64,000 nt of DNA from Chiua virens (GCA_019787685.1 JAHNUO010000002.1:2542001-2606000); one strand, 5' to 3'. Counted from the stretch's first letter, positions 44,708-57,283 are shown. The notes: a model not told the origin generated them from the letters alone. A program made the numbers and translations.

Positions 44708-47700
44708 TCACAAAAACGGCACGTTCTGCATCTCCCCTGTCGCCAAAAAGGCCTGGTCAAACGCTTCCTCCGCAGCCTCTTCCTCGTTTTCACCACTATA
44801 CATCGCACTCTCTTCGCCGCCCTGCTCCTCGTCATCGTCTAGCTCGAAAGGCATGTCGTCTAACGACCCGGGCATGCTCGACATGCTCGTACTCCGAGGC
44901 CGCATCCGCCTCTTCAAATCCCCGTCCTCTCCGATGTCGCCCTCGTCATCAGAATCCAGATACGTCGGGGAGGCTGACATCGACGATCGCGACGGAAAGC
45001 TTCCCACTTCCGCTGCCACTCCGGTTTCCATCCTCGATGCTATACGGCGACTGTGTGAACGCAGCGAATCGACTACCCAAACGTTCAAATGAGGACATCT
45101 GGCGTAAATGAGTAGTCCGGAGTGGGCCACCATCCAGTCCATTCAACAATTCCGAGGGTGGTAAGGTTGGCTTCGGAGAGATAGGTTGTCTACTACCGAC
45201 GAGGCTGAAATTACGTAGACGGGTAAGAGCGCTCTGGGAGGATGTGTCCGAGCGTGCACTCAGCGCCGGTGAAGGTGGTGTCAAATCGGGTAAGGGGAAT
45301 TCTTGCACTGGTGCTCGCCAGTAGTTGAAATCGGTATAATCAGGTGTCCATTTACGATGGATGGGTGGAAACATCTGATCGACGAGGTCGGTCATGTGGA
45401 TATACCTAAGAAAGTAGTCATGATGAGAATAGAATGCACACTTGGCACGCATCGGACGAGACCACTCACGATGACTTGTACCCTGCCAATTCCAGAAGCT
45501 CCATCTTGACTTCACCGCTCGGGTCAATAGTGAATATCCGTGCACTCGGTATGTTAACACTCCGGTACGACAGCGCATCGGTAATTCGGTTTCCAAAGCC
45601 TGCGTAAAATGGGGTCCGTAATCCTTCACCAAATAGTCTTTGAATGTCTCGAAGACATGCCATCTTGAATACCTCAGGTTTGCGCATAATGACTTCACTG
45701 TTTGTACGTTCGGTGCCGCGTGAGCATGAGATAATAAATAGTCTCACCGATGAAGAGATGTCATCAGTCTATCCGGACTCATGATAACAGGGCCTTCTGG
45801 GAGCTGGTAGTCGTTCTGCTTCACTCCTTTTAGGTAGTCTCTTGTCGAGTCCGCCTGGCCGATGGCGCGAGACGTGAGATACATGATCTTGTACCCATTT
45901 CGAGTGATGTCGGTGTAAAGCTTCGCCACCCCGAGATGTGTCCAGTCCCGTCCAATCATAGTGAGTATATGTCCAAGGCCATCGGATCTACATGCACAAT
46001 AAGCTCTTTGGCTCTCAAAGAAACATAAGAAAGGACGTACTTGGTAATCGTACCGTCAATATCCGAAACAACGACCTGGTTCGTCGAGTCCCAAACAAAT
46101 ATGCGTGCCGCGCAACCCGAGGCACCTGTTGTGGAGAGCGAAAACGTAATCGAGTTTGCGCCGGGTTTCAGGTTCAGCGATTTCTGAAAAGTCAGGTATG
46201 AGAAGCGTGAAAATCATATAACATGTAAACTGACGAGTTGATCCGATGACAACCGCAGCGTCTTTGCAAATTTCTTCTCTTTCCGCACTGGGACAGCATC
46301 GGAGACAGGTTGCATGGGAGGTGATGGAATAGCGACGGGGGTGGTCGCTGGCGCCGACCCCGACCCCGACGCCAAGGGAGGGGGTAAGTGTGAGAGTACA
46401 TCCACTGGCTTACTGAGCTTCTGTAAACGAGATGAGCACGTCCAGGTTCAACTGTAAGCGCAAATATAGACCTGATCTAGTGGCATGGTAACATCTTCTC
46501 TCAAGATTGGTCGTTCTGACTCCGAAATTTCACGACTTCGACTCCACCACCGTACCCAACTGGACGATGTGGACTTGCGTGGAGGCACTGCGGGTGGTTC
46601 CGACTCTGCTCTTGTATGTCCTTCATCCTCTGAAGGCGAGCCAAGTTCTTGTTCTCTGCCTGAAAAGGGGGGCGAGGGCGATGCGGGTGGTGTGGGTAAG
46701 GCAGCGAGACGATCCTCCCTCGCCTTAGATGTCCAGTGTTGCAACGAATCCATCAACGGTGACCTTTCTGCGCGGGTAATATACCGGTTGCCAGTCCACC
46801 GCATCACCAGTCGATCGTCCCAAACCAGATGTTCGTCTTCCATCAATCGTGAGTAGTCGATAATCCCTTGGCTGAAGAGGAGTGCCGATTCCACTTCATC
46901 TCCATTGCCAAAGGAGTGGCGTGAGTCCACAACGCTAAGCTCGAACTCGACCGAAGTGTCGTCCATCCAGACTTGGAATATGGTCTGGTCATTGTGTCGC
47001 GCTGTCAGTCGACTATTCCGTCCAAATAACGTCTCATCCTTGTATTCACCAGGTTGATAACCGACAACTGGTACCGGCGGTACCTCACCGTGATCATCGA
47101 CGCCTGGGAGGACTGATCGTATGGTTTGTGGGCTCCCTTCCAGTTCTGGTGGAACACTGCGGCTGCGTTTTAACACGAGTTCAACCTCGTCCACGTCCGG
47201 ACGCGCCTCATCGCCTTTGCCTATGAGTGCGGATGGGGTGAAATGACCTTTCAGGGGAGACGGTTGGGGGAATCCTCCCCATTCCCAAGAGTATTGTTGT
47301 ACTGGAAGGGAAAAGCTGCCCCCCTCGGTGTCGCGTTTCGAGGTGACGTCGTCAGGAGACTCGGAGACAGCACGGCGGGCGGGGAAAGATGTCTGGAGAA
47401 GGGATGGAGTGCTGGGTTTGGAGGGCGGAAAGGGTATTCGCTCGTCAGTGTTCGTATTTGGAAACTCGATTTGAGTCTGTAGTACGGATTTGTTGCCGTC
47501 GGGTGCAGGCGAATAGTACCCAGCCATGTCCAGTGCCATGTCTGCATCATGACATCAATCGTTAGCGAATAAGTTCCTTGGGTACGTAATTCCCCCAATC
47601 ACCTTCAGTGTACTGGACGTTTGGGGGCGATACTGCGGGAGCTTGGGAGAAGTCAACTTCTACAGGAGGTGTTAATGGAGCTGAATATGACTGTCCGCGT

Positions 47701-48229
47701 TTGCGAAGCGTTGATACGCGTTGTTGCGGCGTCGCATCCAGGTCCAGGAACTCAGGTTCAGGCATCTTTGGGGCGGCCAGTGGCATCTCTGGGGATTTGC
47801 CAAGCGAGACGACTGGGATCTCGTCATGGGGCGTAGTCTTGGTTGCTGAGAGGATTGGACTTGTGACGAGATCTTCTGGGATGTCCTCTTCCGTCTCGAA
47901 GACGAAGAATGCTTCACCAGCATCACCGATCTTCATGCTGAACGGAATCGGGTTGCCATTGACGGATACGTTCACCTGGTAGACGGCATTTCGATAACGC
48001 GCTGCAAGAATGAACACCGGTTGCGCACCTTCTTCTCTGCAGGACGAAGCACCTGCAACTTGCCAAAGCGAACATGAAAGGGAGAACACGCGAGGGTAAC
48101 CTCGCCGTCGTCAGACTGCCTGCGAATGACGATGACATCGATGGCGCCAGTGAGCGTCGAAGGATTTATATCCTTGTAGTACTGGTACGGTGCGCTGATG
48201 GCGCTGACAGCGCCGCGCAGGTAGTTCAT
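44708..48229 (-). CDS. PAH1: Phosphatidate phosphatase, lipin/Pah1/Ned1
   Basis: Mg-dependent phosphatidate phosphatase that makes diacylglycerol and controls nuclear membrane growth. The start MNYLRGAVSAISAPYQYYKD (48229) is the lipin N-terminal amphipathic helix; an in-frame upstream Met at 48256 is less likely. N-LIP continues with TGAIDVIVIR and SPFHVRFGKLQVLRP, then VSVNGNPIPFSMKIGDAGEAFF. A long Ser/Pro-rich middle region (46448-48089) follows. The HAD-type LNS2 domain has the catalytic DIDGT motif near 46045-46065, then MYLTSRAIGQADSTRDYL, GPVIMSPDRL and YAGFGNRITDALSYRS. The C-terminus (44708 on) is acidic (DDDE runs), as in yeast Pah1, where it serves membrane recruitment. Introns of 50-70 nt separate the exons. 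The gene appears intact. Confidence 0.92.
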
Positions 48230-48390
48230 GGGGTTGGAGGGATTCGGAACATACAATCAATAGCTACTTAAATCGTTGACCCTGCCCCGGCTATAACAGC
48301 AGTTTGGGGAAATCCACGTGACTCGGAACAGTCTACCCGATTGTCTCGGTCCATAAGGCGCATCGCACGTTGACTACTACATGCTGTGCG

Positions 48391-48958
48391 CTAGTTGACG
48401 TAGTGACAATGGAATTTGGAATAGAACAAGGCAACGTGCTAATGATGGCCAGCAGCCAAGTGGTCATATATGGGTGCAATGGTGGGCTAATCACCGCCGT
48501 CAGAATTATCATCTTCAATCTCTCGGGACATACCGGGATATTCCGCTCCCTAGACATGAATGAATGAGCTAGCATAACGTGAAATCGTCCAACACGTACC
48601 ACTTCGTACCACCTGGCATCGATGGAGCTAACGTAGTAACTTGTGAGCGACCAGGTCCACGTCGACAGTAGGAACTCACCGATGTATGGGTCGGGATGTT
48701 GCTTGGCTGCTAATTCAACCTCTGCTTTCTGAAAAATCTCGGCCAACGCTCTCGGGTCGTGCACGTCACTAGAAAACGTTGGCACGGCAAGACAACCAGC
48801 ACACGCTGGACAACTCACCGGTTGCGTTCAAATTCTGCTCTAATCACCATTGCCCTTCCACGCCATATATCTCGACGAACGACCCAGTCCAGCTCATTTT
48901 TCAACATCCGCCGGTAAAGCGACTTGACATAGGACTTGTGCACGGCCGAGAACGACAT
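48391..48958 (-). CDS. Mitochondrial complex I LYR subunit, NDUFB9-like
   Basis: Accessory subunit of NADH:ubiquinone oxidoreductase in the inner mitochondrial membrane. The start MSFSAVHKSYVKSLYRRMLK (48958) contains the LYR motif (SLYRR) and is followed by NELDWVVRRDIWRGRAMVIRAEFERNR. A second exon encodes DPRALAEIFQKAEVELAAK and QHPDPYI, matching the QHPxPYI segment of NDUFB9. Introns with GTGAGT and GTATGT donors divide the 3' half; a short WYEV piece and RERNIP fit the family's conserved KWERN-P segment. The stop at 48391 is my best reconstruction and the last exon is uncertain. Confidence 0.72.
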
Positions 48959-49090
48959 TGTTTGAGGAAAGTGTAGCAGGATCGAATTTATAGTTGAATT
49001 TGTGTGATAACACCATGTATGGACTTGTCGAATCTCTATTTTCATTTTGAAATTTTTGAATTAATCCTTTCATCACGACGTGTGGTCAGG

Positions 49091-51562
49091 ATGGACCCCC
49101 ACTCGACACACTCCCAGTTCAACCACCGCACGCCCAAGTCTGGGCCATATACGCCCACTACAAGAATCATGGAACAACCCTCGAAACTCGTCATCGAAAA
49201 ATATGCAAAACCGCCACCATCTGCCAAGTCGCCACCACACGATGCTGATCAGTTGCTGGCGCTCGTACAGCGTCCGATAGCGACCAATTCTCGTGTCAGA
49301 CAGGGGGAGCAGTTAAAACGAGACATGTTTGTCGCCTTTATCAGCAAGGCTTTGCAAGAGAAACTCAATGTCGGTCCCCTCGTGCGCACATGCCTGTCTA
49401 GCTGATCTCTCGCAGGGCCAGAGCAAAGATTTTGACGATCTCCTCGACCAATTCAACCCGAAAAAAATAGGCGAAAGTGCGACGTCATCATCGCAACTAC
49501 GACTTTGGATTCTCGCGTTGTCCCACGTACTATCTAGACTGGAGAAGCGCCACACACCCTTGGTCGAGGCCATCGTAAACCTACCGTGGACGACGATGGA
49601 CAACACTTTCGTAAAGTCGTACACTATTTTTATTGGGATGCTCCTGAGCGCCAGGCCAGAATACCTTTCCCTCGTCCTTGGCAAGATCGCCCAAGGCCTG
49701 ACTTTTCGTATGTCATTCTCATCAATACCGGTGGAAACCTACGTGACATACCCGGTTTTTAGAATCGGGGTTGCAGGCCCTCAATGCAGGCGGTCCAGAA
49801 AGTTCTGCTGCTCCCTTGACGCGTAGTGTCGTTTACGACCGCTTACATCACCTCCTCCGTCACCTTTTGTCCCTCATACCCACTTTACCCACCACATTGC
49901 ACCCACTCCTCGTCAGAAGCTTCCCTCACAAACGTCAATCGCAGGTCACACAAGTGACGTACATACGCAATCTTTTGCGCATCACTGAATACTGCTTTGA
50001 ACTCGCTGATCGAATTCTCGCACTCATCATCGATCGCGCTCTTCAAATAGATGTCCGTAGCCTCCTGTCTTCTGCATGTATGCTGTTGTTAAATGTTGTC
50101 CCAGGTCGAGATTCAGGTAGAATTTGAAGAACTTGAGGAAGACGACACATTGGAGAATGCGGAGTTGTTTGAATTCGATCCATTTGATGTTGTCATTGGA
50201 CAGGAAGGAGGTGACGAAGAATCAGACGCTGGAGATGACGACGATGACTCCGACGTATCCACCGATGTCTCATCCAATGACGGCTCCGAAGGTGACGACG
50301 AATCCGATCTGCCGCCCAACGTGCGGCATATGCAGGAAATGGTCAATAAACTCGATCACATCCTCAAACTGATGTTCGATCACTTCAATCGACTTCACTG
50401 TGTCAACGAATCACCCAGCACGCCCCCGCCCGCCCACTCAGCCAGTCCGTTCTCCCCATCAGACACGCCGAGGGCCGCTTCTCCGGAATCCAGACGCGCG
50501 ATGCGTGCTGCCCAGTTCCATACTCTCTTGGCCATATTCGACCGCATCATCATCCGTACTTTTAAATCCAGATATACCCAGTTTCTAGTCTTTTGGTACT
50601 CCTCCCTCGATCCAGAATTCAGTGATCTTTTTCAAGGTCTGCTCGTCGAGAAGGCGCTGATCGGACAAGACGTGCCCGCGGTGACCCGGGCGGCTGCCGC
50701 GAGCTACATCGCATCTTTTGTCAGCCGTGCTCAATTCGTCGACCGCGAGAGCGCGCACAGGATGGTAGCTGTCTTGTGCACGTTCTTGCAGGGTCATCTG
50801 GACGCGTTCGATAGCATCTTGCAAGCGGGACAAGAACCCCCAAGTATGGCGCATCACAGCGTGTTCTATGCCATCGCCCAAGCCGTCTTTCTCATCTTTT
50901 GCTTTCGATGGCGGGACCTCGAAGAGGCGTTTGACGAGGCAGAATACGAGGGGCGCAAAAAGTGGATGAGCGAGTTGGACGTGGTGCAGCGCGCGATCAC
51001 GTCTCCCCTAAACCCGTTGAAAGTCCGTTTTCATGCTCATCCCTACGCATTCGTTGACGTATTCCAGGTGTGCTCGCCAAACGTGGTGATGCAATTCGCG
51101 CGCGTCGCACAAGCGACCGACTTTGTGTACTGCCATTCTATCATCGACGCCAACCGGCGCTCAGAGTATAATCCGAGCCCGGGATCCCTCCCCCTCTTAA
51201 TGCGCGGCGGTGGGGAGGAACTCGTCTCTGCGGAACTGCATATGTTTTTCCCGTTTGATCCGTACAAGCTGCCACGCTCGAGCGCGTATATCCGAGGTGT
51301 GTACCGGGAGTGGTCGTCTGTTGCGATCGGAGGTGATGAAGAGAGCGACGAGGAGGAAGAGGACGTCGAGGAGGGCGATGGAAACGGGGAGGCGGATAAA
51401 GGGGACATGTATGCTGTCAGCCCGAGAGCTGTCACGAGCAGTGGCCTTCGAATACCCGGAACGTCCTCGGAAACATCTGCAGACGCGGATGGCCTAGGGG
51501 AATCGTTTGGTGGGATGAGTATCAGTCCCGCACAGCCGAGATCTATCGTCATGGCTGCATAG
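49091..51562 (+). CDS. RRN3: RNA polymerase I initiation factor RRN3 (TIF-IA)
   Basis: Bridges RNA polymerase I to the core factor at rDNA promoters in the nucleolus. The start is ATG 49091 (MDPHSTHSQFN). The N-terminal exon carries RRN3 helical repeats. The second has LPWTTMDNTFVKSYTIFIGML, and the third has LIPTLPTTLHPLLVRSFPHKR and TYIRNLLRITEYC. The main 3' exon (50093-51562) begins IQVEFEELEEDDTLENAELF and has the acidic loop of Asp/Glu/Ser typical of the family. It continues with HMQEMVNKLDHILKLMFDHF, FDRIIIRTFKSRYTQFLVFW, AAAASYIASFVSRAQFV, VFYAIAQAVFLIFCFRW and a final acidic region. Introns occur near 49405-49430, 49710-49770 and 50080-50105. The gene appears intact. Confidence 0.86.
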
Positions 51563-51672
51563 CTGTCTCGGAGAGATAACTGCTTGTTCCGTGTATATGT
51601 GCGAAAATAGCCTGTACCATCCGAATATAATAATGTAGTAAGGAGTCTATACTAAGGGAAGAACAACGGAGG

Positions 51673-53881
51673 TCACGATCGAATGGTAATGGGAAGATGT
51701 GCAAACTCTGATAGACCCGACGACGGCGCTTTTACATGCGGACGCGCCACGAGGGACGCCCAGTCCCAACTCCGCCATGCCTCCTCTTCGGACGGTGGCG
51801 ATGCGACGAGCATAAAAGTGTAGTTGGACAGATCGGATAGTTGGATGAAACGAAAGACGTTCTTTCCGGGCCGAATGCACGAGGTGACGTCCAGTGGGTC
51901 CGATTCCTAATACAGGTCAGTAACGCTCGTCCGATCACGATCAAAACATGTCGATGGTAGATATGCATGACGCTGACACGCGTGTGATTGCCACGTACAG
52001 CGGGAGCAAGGTAAAAAAGAGGGTGTGGGTGAAAAGGACGTACCAGGTGATGATGTAACCAGGTTTTACTTCCTTCCGAGTCTGGATTGATTTGGATGAC
52101 GAGGGAGCCTTTCTTGGGCCAGTGAAGGACCCGGCGATCAATGACGTCTTTGATGCGTTGGAACATCGTTGCGGCTGTGTCACCCGCGTCGTTAATGATG
52201 CTTGCAGGAACTGAACAGAGATGGAGGTGCATCCGGACTCGGGATGGAAGGCTGAAGAGGGAAGCAAGGAGGAAGCGGTGCAAATCATGATGAGATGGGG
52301 CGGACCGGTAACAATGGCGTGGAAAACGATACATACCGCTCAGCAGACAAGTAAAACATCTCACGACTTACTTCAACATCCACGTTGACGATCTCTGAGT
52401 ACTTTCTTCCTTGTTGTTTGAACCATATACCAGGTTGGGATGGTAAGTGGGATACAAAGTCTGCAGCGCTTGATAGGGTGGGTTGGGTTAGCGACACCAC
52501 CTGATGGGGGTGTCCTGACTGAGGTGTCGCCGGCTGTCCCACAGATACGTTTGATGGCGTATCAACCTCTGCGACTGGCTGTCCGGGCACTGGCAACATT
52601 TTGCTAACCTGTTGGACGAGCTCAGACAAGTTTGTCGTGCTGGCAGGACGATTCCCTTCAGTCGTGGGAGAAGTGATCAAAGCCTCGTGGGTCGCATCGA
52701 GCCGAGCGTCAACCAAAGAACTGATCTTGGGCGCTCCGTCCACAGAATCGTTCTTGGCAGCGGCTTGCGAAGCATGTAACATTGCACGCGGCGCCTTTGG
52801 CGGAGATCTTCCTCCGATGAAATCAGCCGGTGTGATGTCACTGTCCCTCCTCGACACGTCAGACATGCCAGGGTTCATAAAATTGAACCTGCTGCGCGTG
52901 CTCCGAGCCCAAGTTTCCACCTCATCGACTCTATCACGCTTCAAAGAACCATCCGAAGACTGATGGGCAGGTAGCTTGTGCGGCGCCATGAATGAGAGTT
53001 GACGTCTCATCTCTTTGGCTTTCCGGAAAAACTTGGAGCAATGGTCGTCGGAAAGCAATTTGTAGCATTGCTCCGAGTCAAGATGTGTTCCAGGGTCTCT
53101 CGCACGCGCGGAAGCAAGAAGGACAGGAGCGAGGTGTTTTTTGCATTCCTCAATTGCAGAGGTAGGCAGTGGCAGTGGGGCCCAGGGCATGGTACCACCC
53201 AGTGGACTTTTTTGACAATGATCAAGTGCGACGTTTGCTGATGGCAGGCTGTTTACGGCAGTTTGAGTTGGAGAGTAAAACACAGAGCTGGAAGGATCTT
53301 CTGCAGAGCGCAGATGATGATCCACGGGGAGGTTGTGGGTTTCGAGTGCTAAAGTTGGCTTGTTTCCCTGAATGAACAAGGCATTGTTAGGTGTGTAGCA
53401 CGTGGTGACGACAATGACGCACCGAATACACGTGTGGTGATGTGGGAGTGCCAATCACGGACTGCAGAAACCGTTCAACCTCACCGGGTTCGGGAGTATG
53501 GAAGTGCGGAGAAGAAGAAAAGGGAACATCAGTGCAAATTTGCTCCCTGTCCGATGCCACGATTTCCCCATCGATCCGATCCGAGTCTATCCTTATTGAC
53601 CCTGCCTCATCCTCGACAGTCCCTCCAATCCTCTCAAGCAGTGACCCAGACGGTGGTGGCGACGATGGCATACTCAAACGATGCAAGAGTACGTTGTGGT
53701 CATCATTCTGTCGTTTGTGACAGTCGTGGGGCTGCCATTTCCCACTCTTGACTTTTTTGCTGAACGGTTGGTTGTCGGCTCCGCGCCGGTGAGGAGACAC
53801 ACGTTCGGGTGAAGATGAATAACCACCTTTGTGAAATATGTTAGGCGCCGGAGAGCGAGCGGTCGCCGTGGTGGAAGACAT
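51673..53881 (-). CDS. Conserved-looking protein of unknown function
   Basis: Not recognised. At least four exons. The N-terminus (53881, MSSTTATARSPAPNIFH) is disordered and basic (KKVKSGKWQPHDCHKRQND). A central region rich in Ser, Pro and Ala follows (GNKPTLALETHN to SRRDSDITPADFIGG). The C-terminal part looks folded: SDAADFVSHLPSQPGIWF-like, GRKYSEIVNVDVEVS, then RIKDVIDRRVLHWPKKGSLVI, and finally DPLDVTSCIRPGKNVFRFIQ with LSNYTFMLVASPP. The stop is at 51673. The last two segments resemble a beta-rich ligand- or DNA-binding module (a PINIT-like fold is conceivable), but that is only an impression. It is transcribed convergently with RRN3, with about 110 bp between stops. Confidence 0.6.
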
Positions 53882-54603
53882 CAGGGATTATAAACTCAGT
53901 GAGACTTGCAGTCAGTCAGGAGATCTCAAGGGGTTGAATTTTTGAATGGCGTTTATTAGCAATCACTATGTATTACGTTTCGTGTTCCATCTCCATCTCC
54001 ATTGGAAACGAAGTTGGACAAAATGCATCATGTGGAAGTGAGATTCAGATCAAAGTTAGACTTGTTACGGTTAATAATAAAAAAGTGCCCGTCACTGATA
54101 CTGATACTGAGCGTACGACTAGTATTAGTTTCTGGACTTGTACTTAAGCTTGTTGACTTGTACGGCTTGTTGAGGCCGAGCGTAGCTTGTTGATGTTTGG
54201 CCTAATGGACGAGGGTTACAGCGCCTACTAGGCAGAAGTCTGGCATCTCCAATTTCTACCTCCAACACTTCGACAACATGCATCACATGCATGGTTACCG
54301 GCATCGGTAATCGAGATTCAGTTCAAAGTTCAATATTGTGTTGGTAGGGCGTCATTGACAACCAACTTGATACATCTTACCTTCCTAGGAACTCGACGAT
54401 CCATCTATTACGGAACGGGGACCTCGAAGTCCTGAGGCCTTGAGGCTTCCGGTGCTCAACATCACACCGCGTTCGCATTCTAAATGGAACATTAGCCCTC
54501 GTTCCCTTTGCGCCCAACACCCTCTAAAAACCCCACACCACAGGAACCCTCTTTCATCCAAACCACATCCTTCCACGTCCCCACTAGTACCTCAGCACTG
54601 ACA
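53882..54603. other. Spacer upstream of intact IRG-like gene
   Basis: About 720 bp with no supported gene. It should hold the divergent promoters of the unknown minus-strand gene and the plus-strand IRG-like gene. Confidence 0.45.
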
Positions 54604-55935
54604 ATGGGTGGAGGACACTCGAACCATTGCGAACCTGATTGGCATGCCATTGAGCAGCAGCGATTGGCAGCCGAATCAGCCCGTCGACACGCAGAGGAAC
54701 AGCAACGCAGGGCAGAGGAAGCTGCTCGTCAGGCCCGTGAAGCCGCTGAGCGGGCGGCTCGTGAGGCAGAGGAACGGAGACGGAGGGAGCACGAGGCGCA
54801 TCTTGCAGCGGAGAGGGCTGCCCAGGCAGCTCGAGAGGAAGCGGAACGTATCCGTCGAGAGATGGAAGCCGCGGCATATGCTGCACGCGTTGCACAGGAA
54901 CAGGCAGAAGCGCGTGCTCGTGCGGAACGTGAGCGCCAGGAGCAGATGAGGCGCCAGGCGGAAGAGGAGCGAGAACGTGCTAGGATTGCTGAGGAGGCCG
55001 CGAAGCGAGCTGCTATCGCTGCTCAAGAGGAAGAGGAACGACGTCGGAAAGTCCGGGAGGAAGAGATGAGGAGAGCTAGAGAGGAGCAGGCCGCAGCTGA
55101 GGAGGCCGCTCGCAAGGCCGCTGAGGAGGCTCGGAAAGCCAAAGAGGAACGTGAAGAAGTCGAGAGGCAGCTTAGGGAAGGCATCCAGCCTGTGGTCATG
55201 CCCACCGCTAGCGAGCTCCGGGCTGCCAAAGAGAAGATTCAGTACCAAGATGGAGTCTTCCATTTTGCCATCGCTGGCGTGGCTGGCAGCGGGAAATCGA
55301 CCTTGATCAATACTCTCTGTGGTATGAGCAACCAGGACGCGAACGCAGCCCCCACCGGCGTCGTTGAAACCACCTTGGAGGTCGGACGATATACCAATCC
55401 CAATCATACCGACCAGTCCGCGTGGTACGACGTCCCAGGATCAGGAACGCTAAAGATCCCCGACTGGCAGTACTTCAACTCTCAGGGACTCTACGTCTTT
55501 GACTGCATCATCGTCCTCTTCAACACGCGTTTCACGATGACCGACCAAGCTATTCTCACCAACTGCCGTCGTTTCCAGATCCCCACCTTCATTGTTCGCT
55601 CTAAGGCTGACCAGCACATTCGTAACCTCATGCAGGAGATGGGGTACGACTCTGACGGTGAGTTAGAAACGAAAGAAGGGATGTACAAGGCTGCTCGGGA
55701 CCAGTTCATCGCCGAAACACATCGGAGTGTCAGAGAGAACTTGTTGCAGGCACAGCTTCCGGACCAACGAGTCTATATCGTCTCGCACAAGGTTATGCTG
55801 GGCATCGTTCGAGATAAATCTCCAAAGAGGACCATCGATGAACTCGACTTGTTGAGGGACCTGCACAACGAGGCGTATAGAAGTCGCAAGCATTCGTTTG
55901 GCGTCCCGACAGGAGCGAACGTGTCGAGTCATTGA
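54604..55935 (+). CDS. IRG-like GTPase with long coiled coil, intact
   Basis: Single-exon protein of 443 residues and the only undamaged member in the window. I start it at ATG 54604 (MGGGHSNHCEP): an upstream in-frame Met at 54508 would spoil the N-myristoylation signal (Gly2, Ser6). Residues about 15-195 are a highly charged Ala/Glu/Arg coiled coil. After GIQPVVMPTASELRAAK the G domain begins: P-loop GVAGSGKS at 225-232, TGVVETTLE as switch-like Thr region, G3 DVPGSGT, VLFNTRFTMTDQAIL, and RSKADQHIRNLM in the G4 region, in the order seen in immunity-related (IRG/IIGP) GTPases. A short helical tail ends FGVPTGANVSSH. A membrane-anchored, oligomerising GTPase is inferred; its role in fungi is unknown. 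Confidence 0.82.
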   Translation: MGGGHSNHCEPDWHAIEQQRLAAESARRHAEEQQRRAEEAARQAREAAERAAREAEERRRREHEAHLAAERAAQAAREEAERIRREMEAAAYAARVAQEQAEARARAERERQEQMRRQAEEERERARIAEEAAKRAAIAAQEEEERRRKVREEEMRRAREEQAAAEEAARKAAEEARKAKEEREEVERQLREGIQPVVMPTASELRAAKEKIQYQDGVFHFAIAGVAGSGKSTLINTLCGMSNQDANAAPTGVVETTLEVGRYTNPNHTDQSAWYDVPGSGTLKIPDWQYFNSQGLYVFDCIIVLFNTRFTMTDQAILTNCRRFQIPTFIVRSKADQHIRNLMQEMGYDSDGELETKEGMYKAARDQFIAETHRSVRENLLQAQLPDQRVYIVSHKVMLGIVRDKSPKRTIDELDLLRDLHNEAYRSRKHSFGVPTGANVSSH

Positions 55936-56442
55936 GGTTGAATCGGCCTCGGACGTCGTCAACTATGCCCATATTTTACTTGGTTCCGTCTTCTTGGTCC
56001 GTTATTAGAATGTCTCAGGATTGTTGAGTTTCTGCCATATGTCGTCCTCCTGCTTGTTTGATACACGCCTTTATATTGTCCTCTACTATGAATATTGTGC
56101 AGCTTGTCGATTCCTGGCCCTAGCCAGGCTGTCTCACTCAGGCCCCGGTATGAGCTTACTTTGCCTTTCGGTCGGCCGTTGGGCCGCGCTCCTGTCTACC
56201 TTCATGCAGTGACAAAGGCATCGAGAACACATTTCGTGCTCAGTCCTTCCGAGGCCACTTATGCATGTCTAGCATCGAAAATCGCGCGGGCATCCAAGTA
56301 AAATTAGCACGGCTCCAATTGTGTATGGCTACTGATACTGTCTAAGGGAAGCTGGCCCTGTCTTCCCCACCCTTTGCCTGAGTTGATTGTCGTGCAACTC
56401 TGAGCCTGTTCACCTGACCCTACGGTATGTCCGTGCAATATG
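55936..56442. other. Spacer between IRG-like genes
   Basis: About 500 bp between convergent IRG-like genes; no supported gene. Confidence 0.45.
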
Positions 56443-57283
56443 CTAGGTCTGGTCACCCAAGTCTTTGAGGCGGTCCGCTTCGTCGATCGTTCCTTCTGGG
56501 TTCTTGTTGAGCATGGTGCTGGACACGGTATATAAGTGTTGGTCTGGGAGCTTGGCCTCCTCCAGCGTCTCTCGAGCCTTTCTCGTCTCAACGAAATGTT
56601 CGCGTGCTGCTTCGTACAGCTCGTTGCGATGCTCGACATCCTCTTCCTTTCCCTCGCCGTGGTATCCCATCTCCGACATGATGCTGTGGATATGGTAGTC
56701 GGCTTTTGAGCAAACGAGGTAAGCTGGGATGTTTTGACGTCTCGCTTGTGCGAGAACCGCAATATCCGTCATCGTGAAAGACTCGTCGAAGAGGGCAATG
56801 ATGCGGTCAAACGCATACAGATGGTGATCGTGGAAGTACTGCCAATCACGGTAGTTGAAGGGGCCCGTACCGGGGGCGACGTGAGTACCGCGTCATCGTC
56901 TTGTTAACCTCTACAGGGGAAGCGTCGACGTCTTGGTCGCGACCGCCAGGTAGCGCATTGACAAGAGACGCTTTACCACTTCCTACGCATCCAATGATGG
57001 CGATATGGACGCGACCATCTTCATATCGGATGAACCGCTTAGCGGCGGCAACGTCTATTGGGGACGTTGCGATAGCCTCAGAGCCCTCTTCCTAAAGCCT
57101 CCCGAGTCTCCCCTTGGCCAGAGCGTTGGCAGCCTCTCGGCGCTGCTCGTCAGTAGCTTTTTGTGCTCTCTCTCGTTCTCGCTGCGCCGTCACCATCGCC
57201 GTCTCTGCCTCCTCTCGCATCTTTTGTGCGTGAACGCGTTCTTTGCGGGCCTCCCGCAGAAGCCTCTCTGAAAGCTTGCTCAT
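56443..57283 (-). pseudogene. IRG-like GTPase, degenerate
   Basis: A short N-terminal coiled coil (57283, MSKLSERLLREARKERVH) lacks most of the usual length. The middle reads IDVAAAKRFIRYEDGRVHIA then P-loop GCVGSGKAS, where Ala replaces the Ser/Thr that binds magnesium. G3 has become VAPGTGP in place of DVPGSGT. RDWQYFHDHHLYAFDRII and FDESFTMTDIAVLAQARR follow, then CSKADYHIHSIM and a shortened C-terminus (stop at 56443). At least two frame changes separate these pieces. It is convergent to the intact gene at 54604. The motif losses suggest a dead or non-GTP-binding remnant. Confidence 0.78.
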
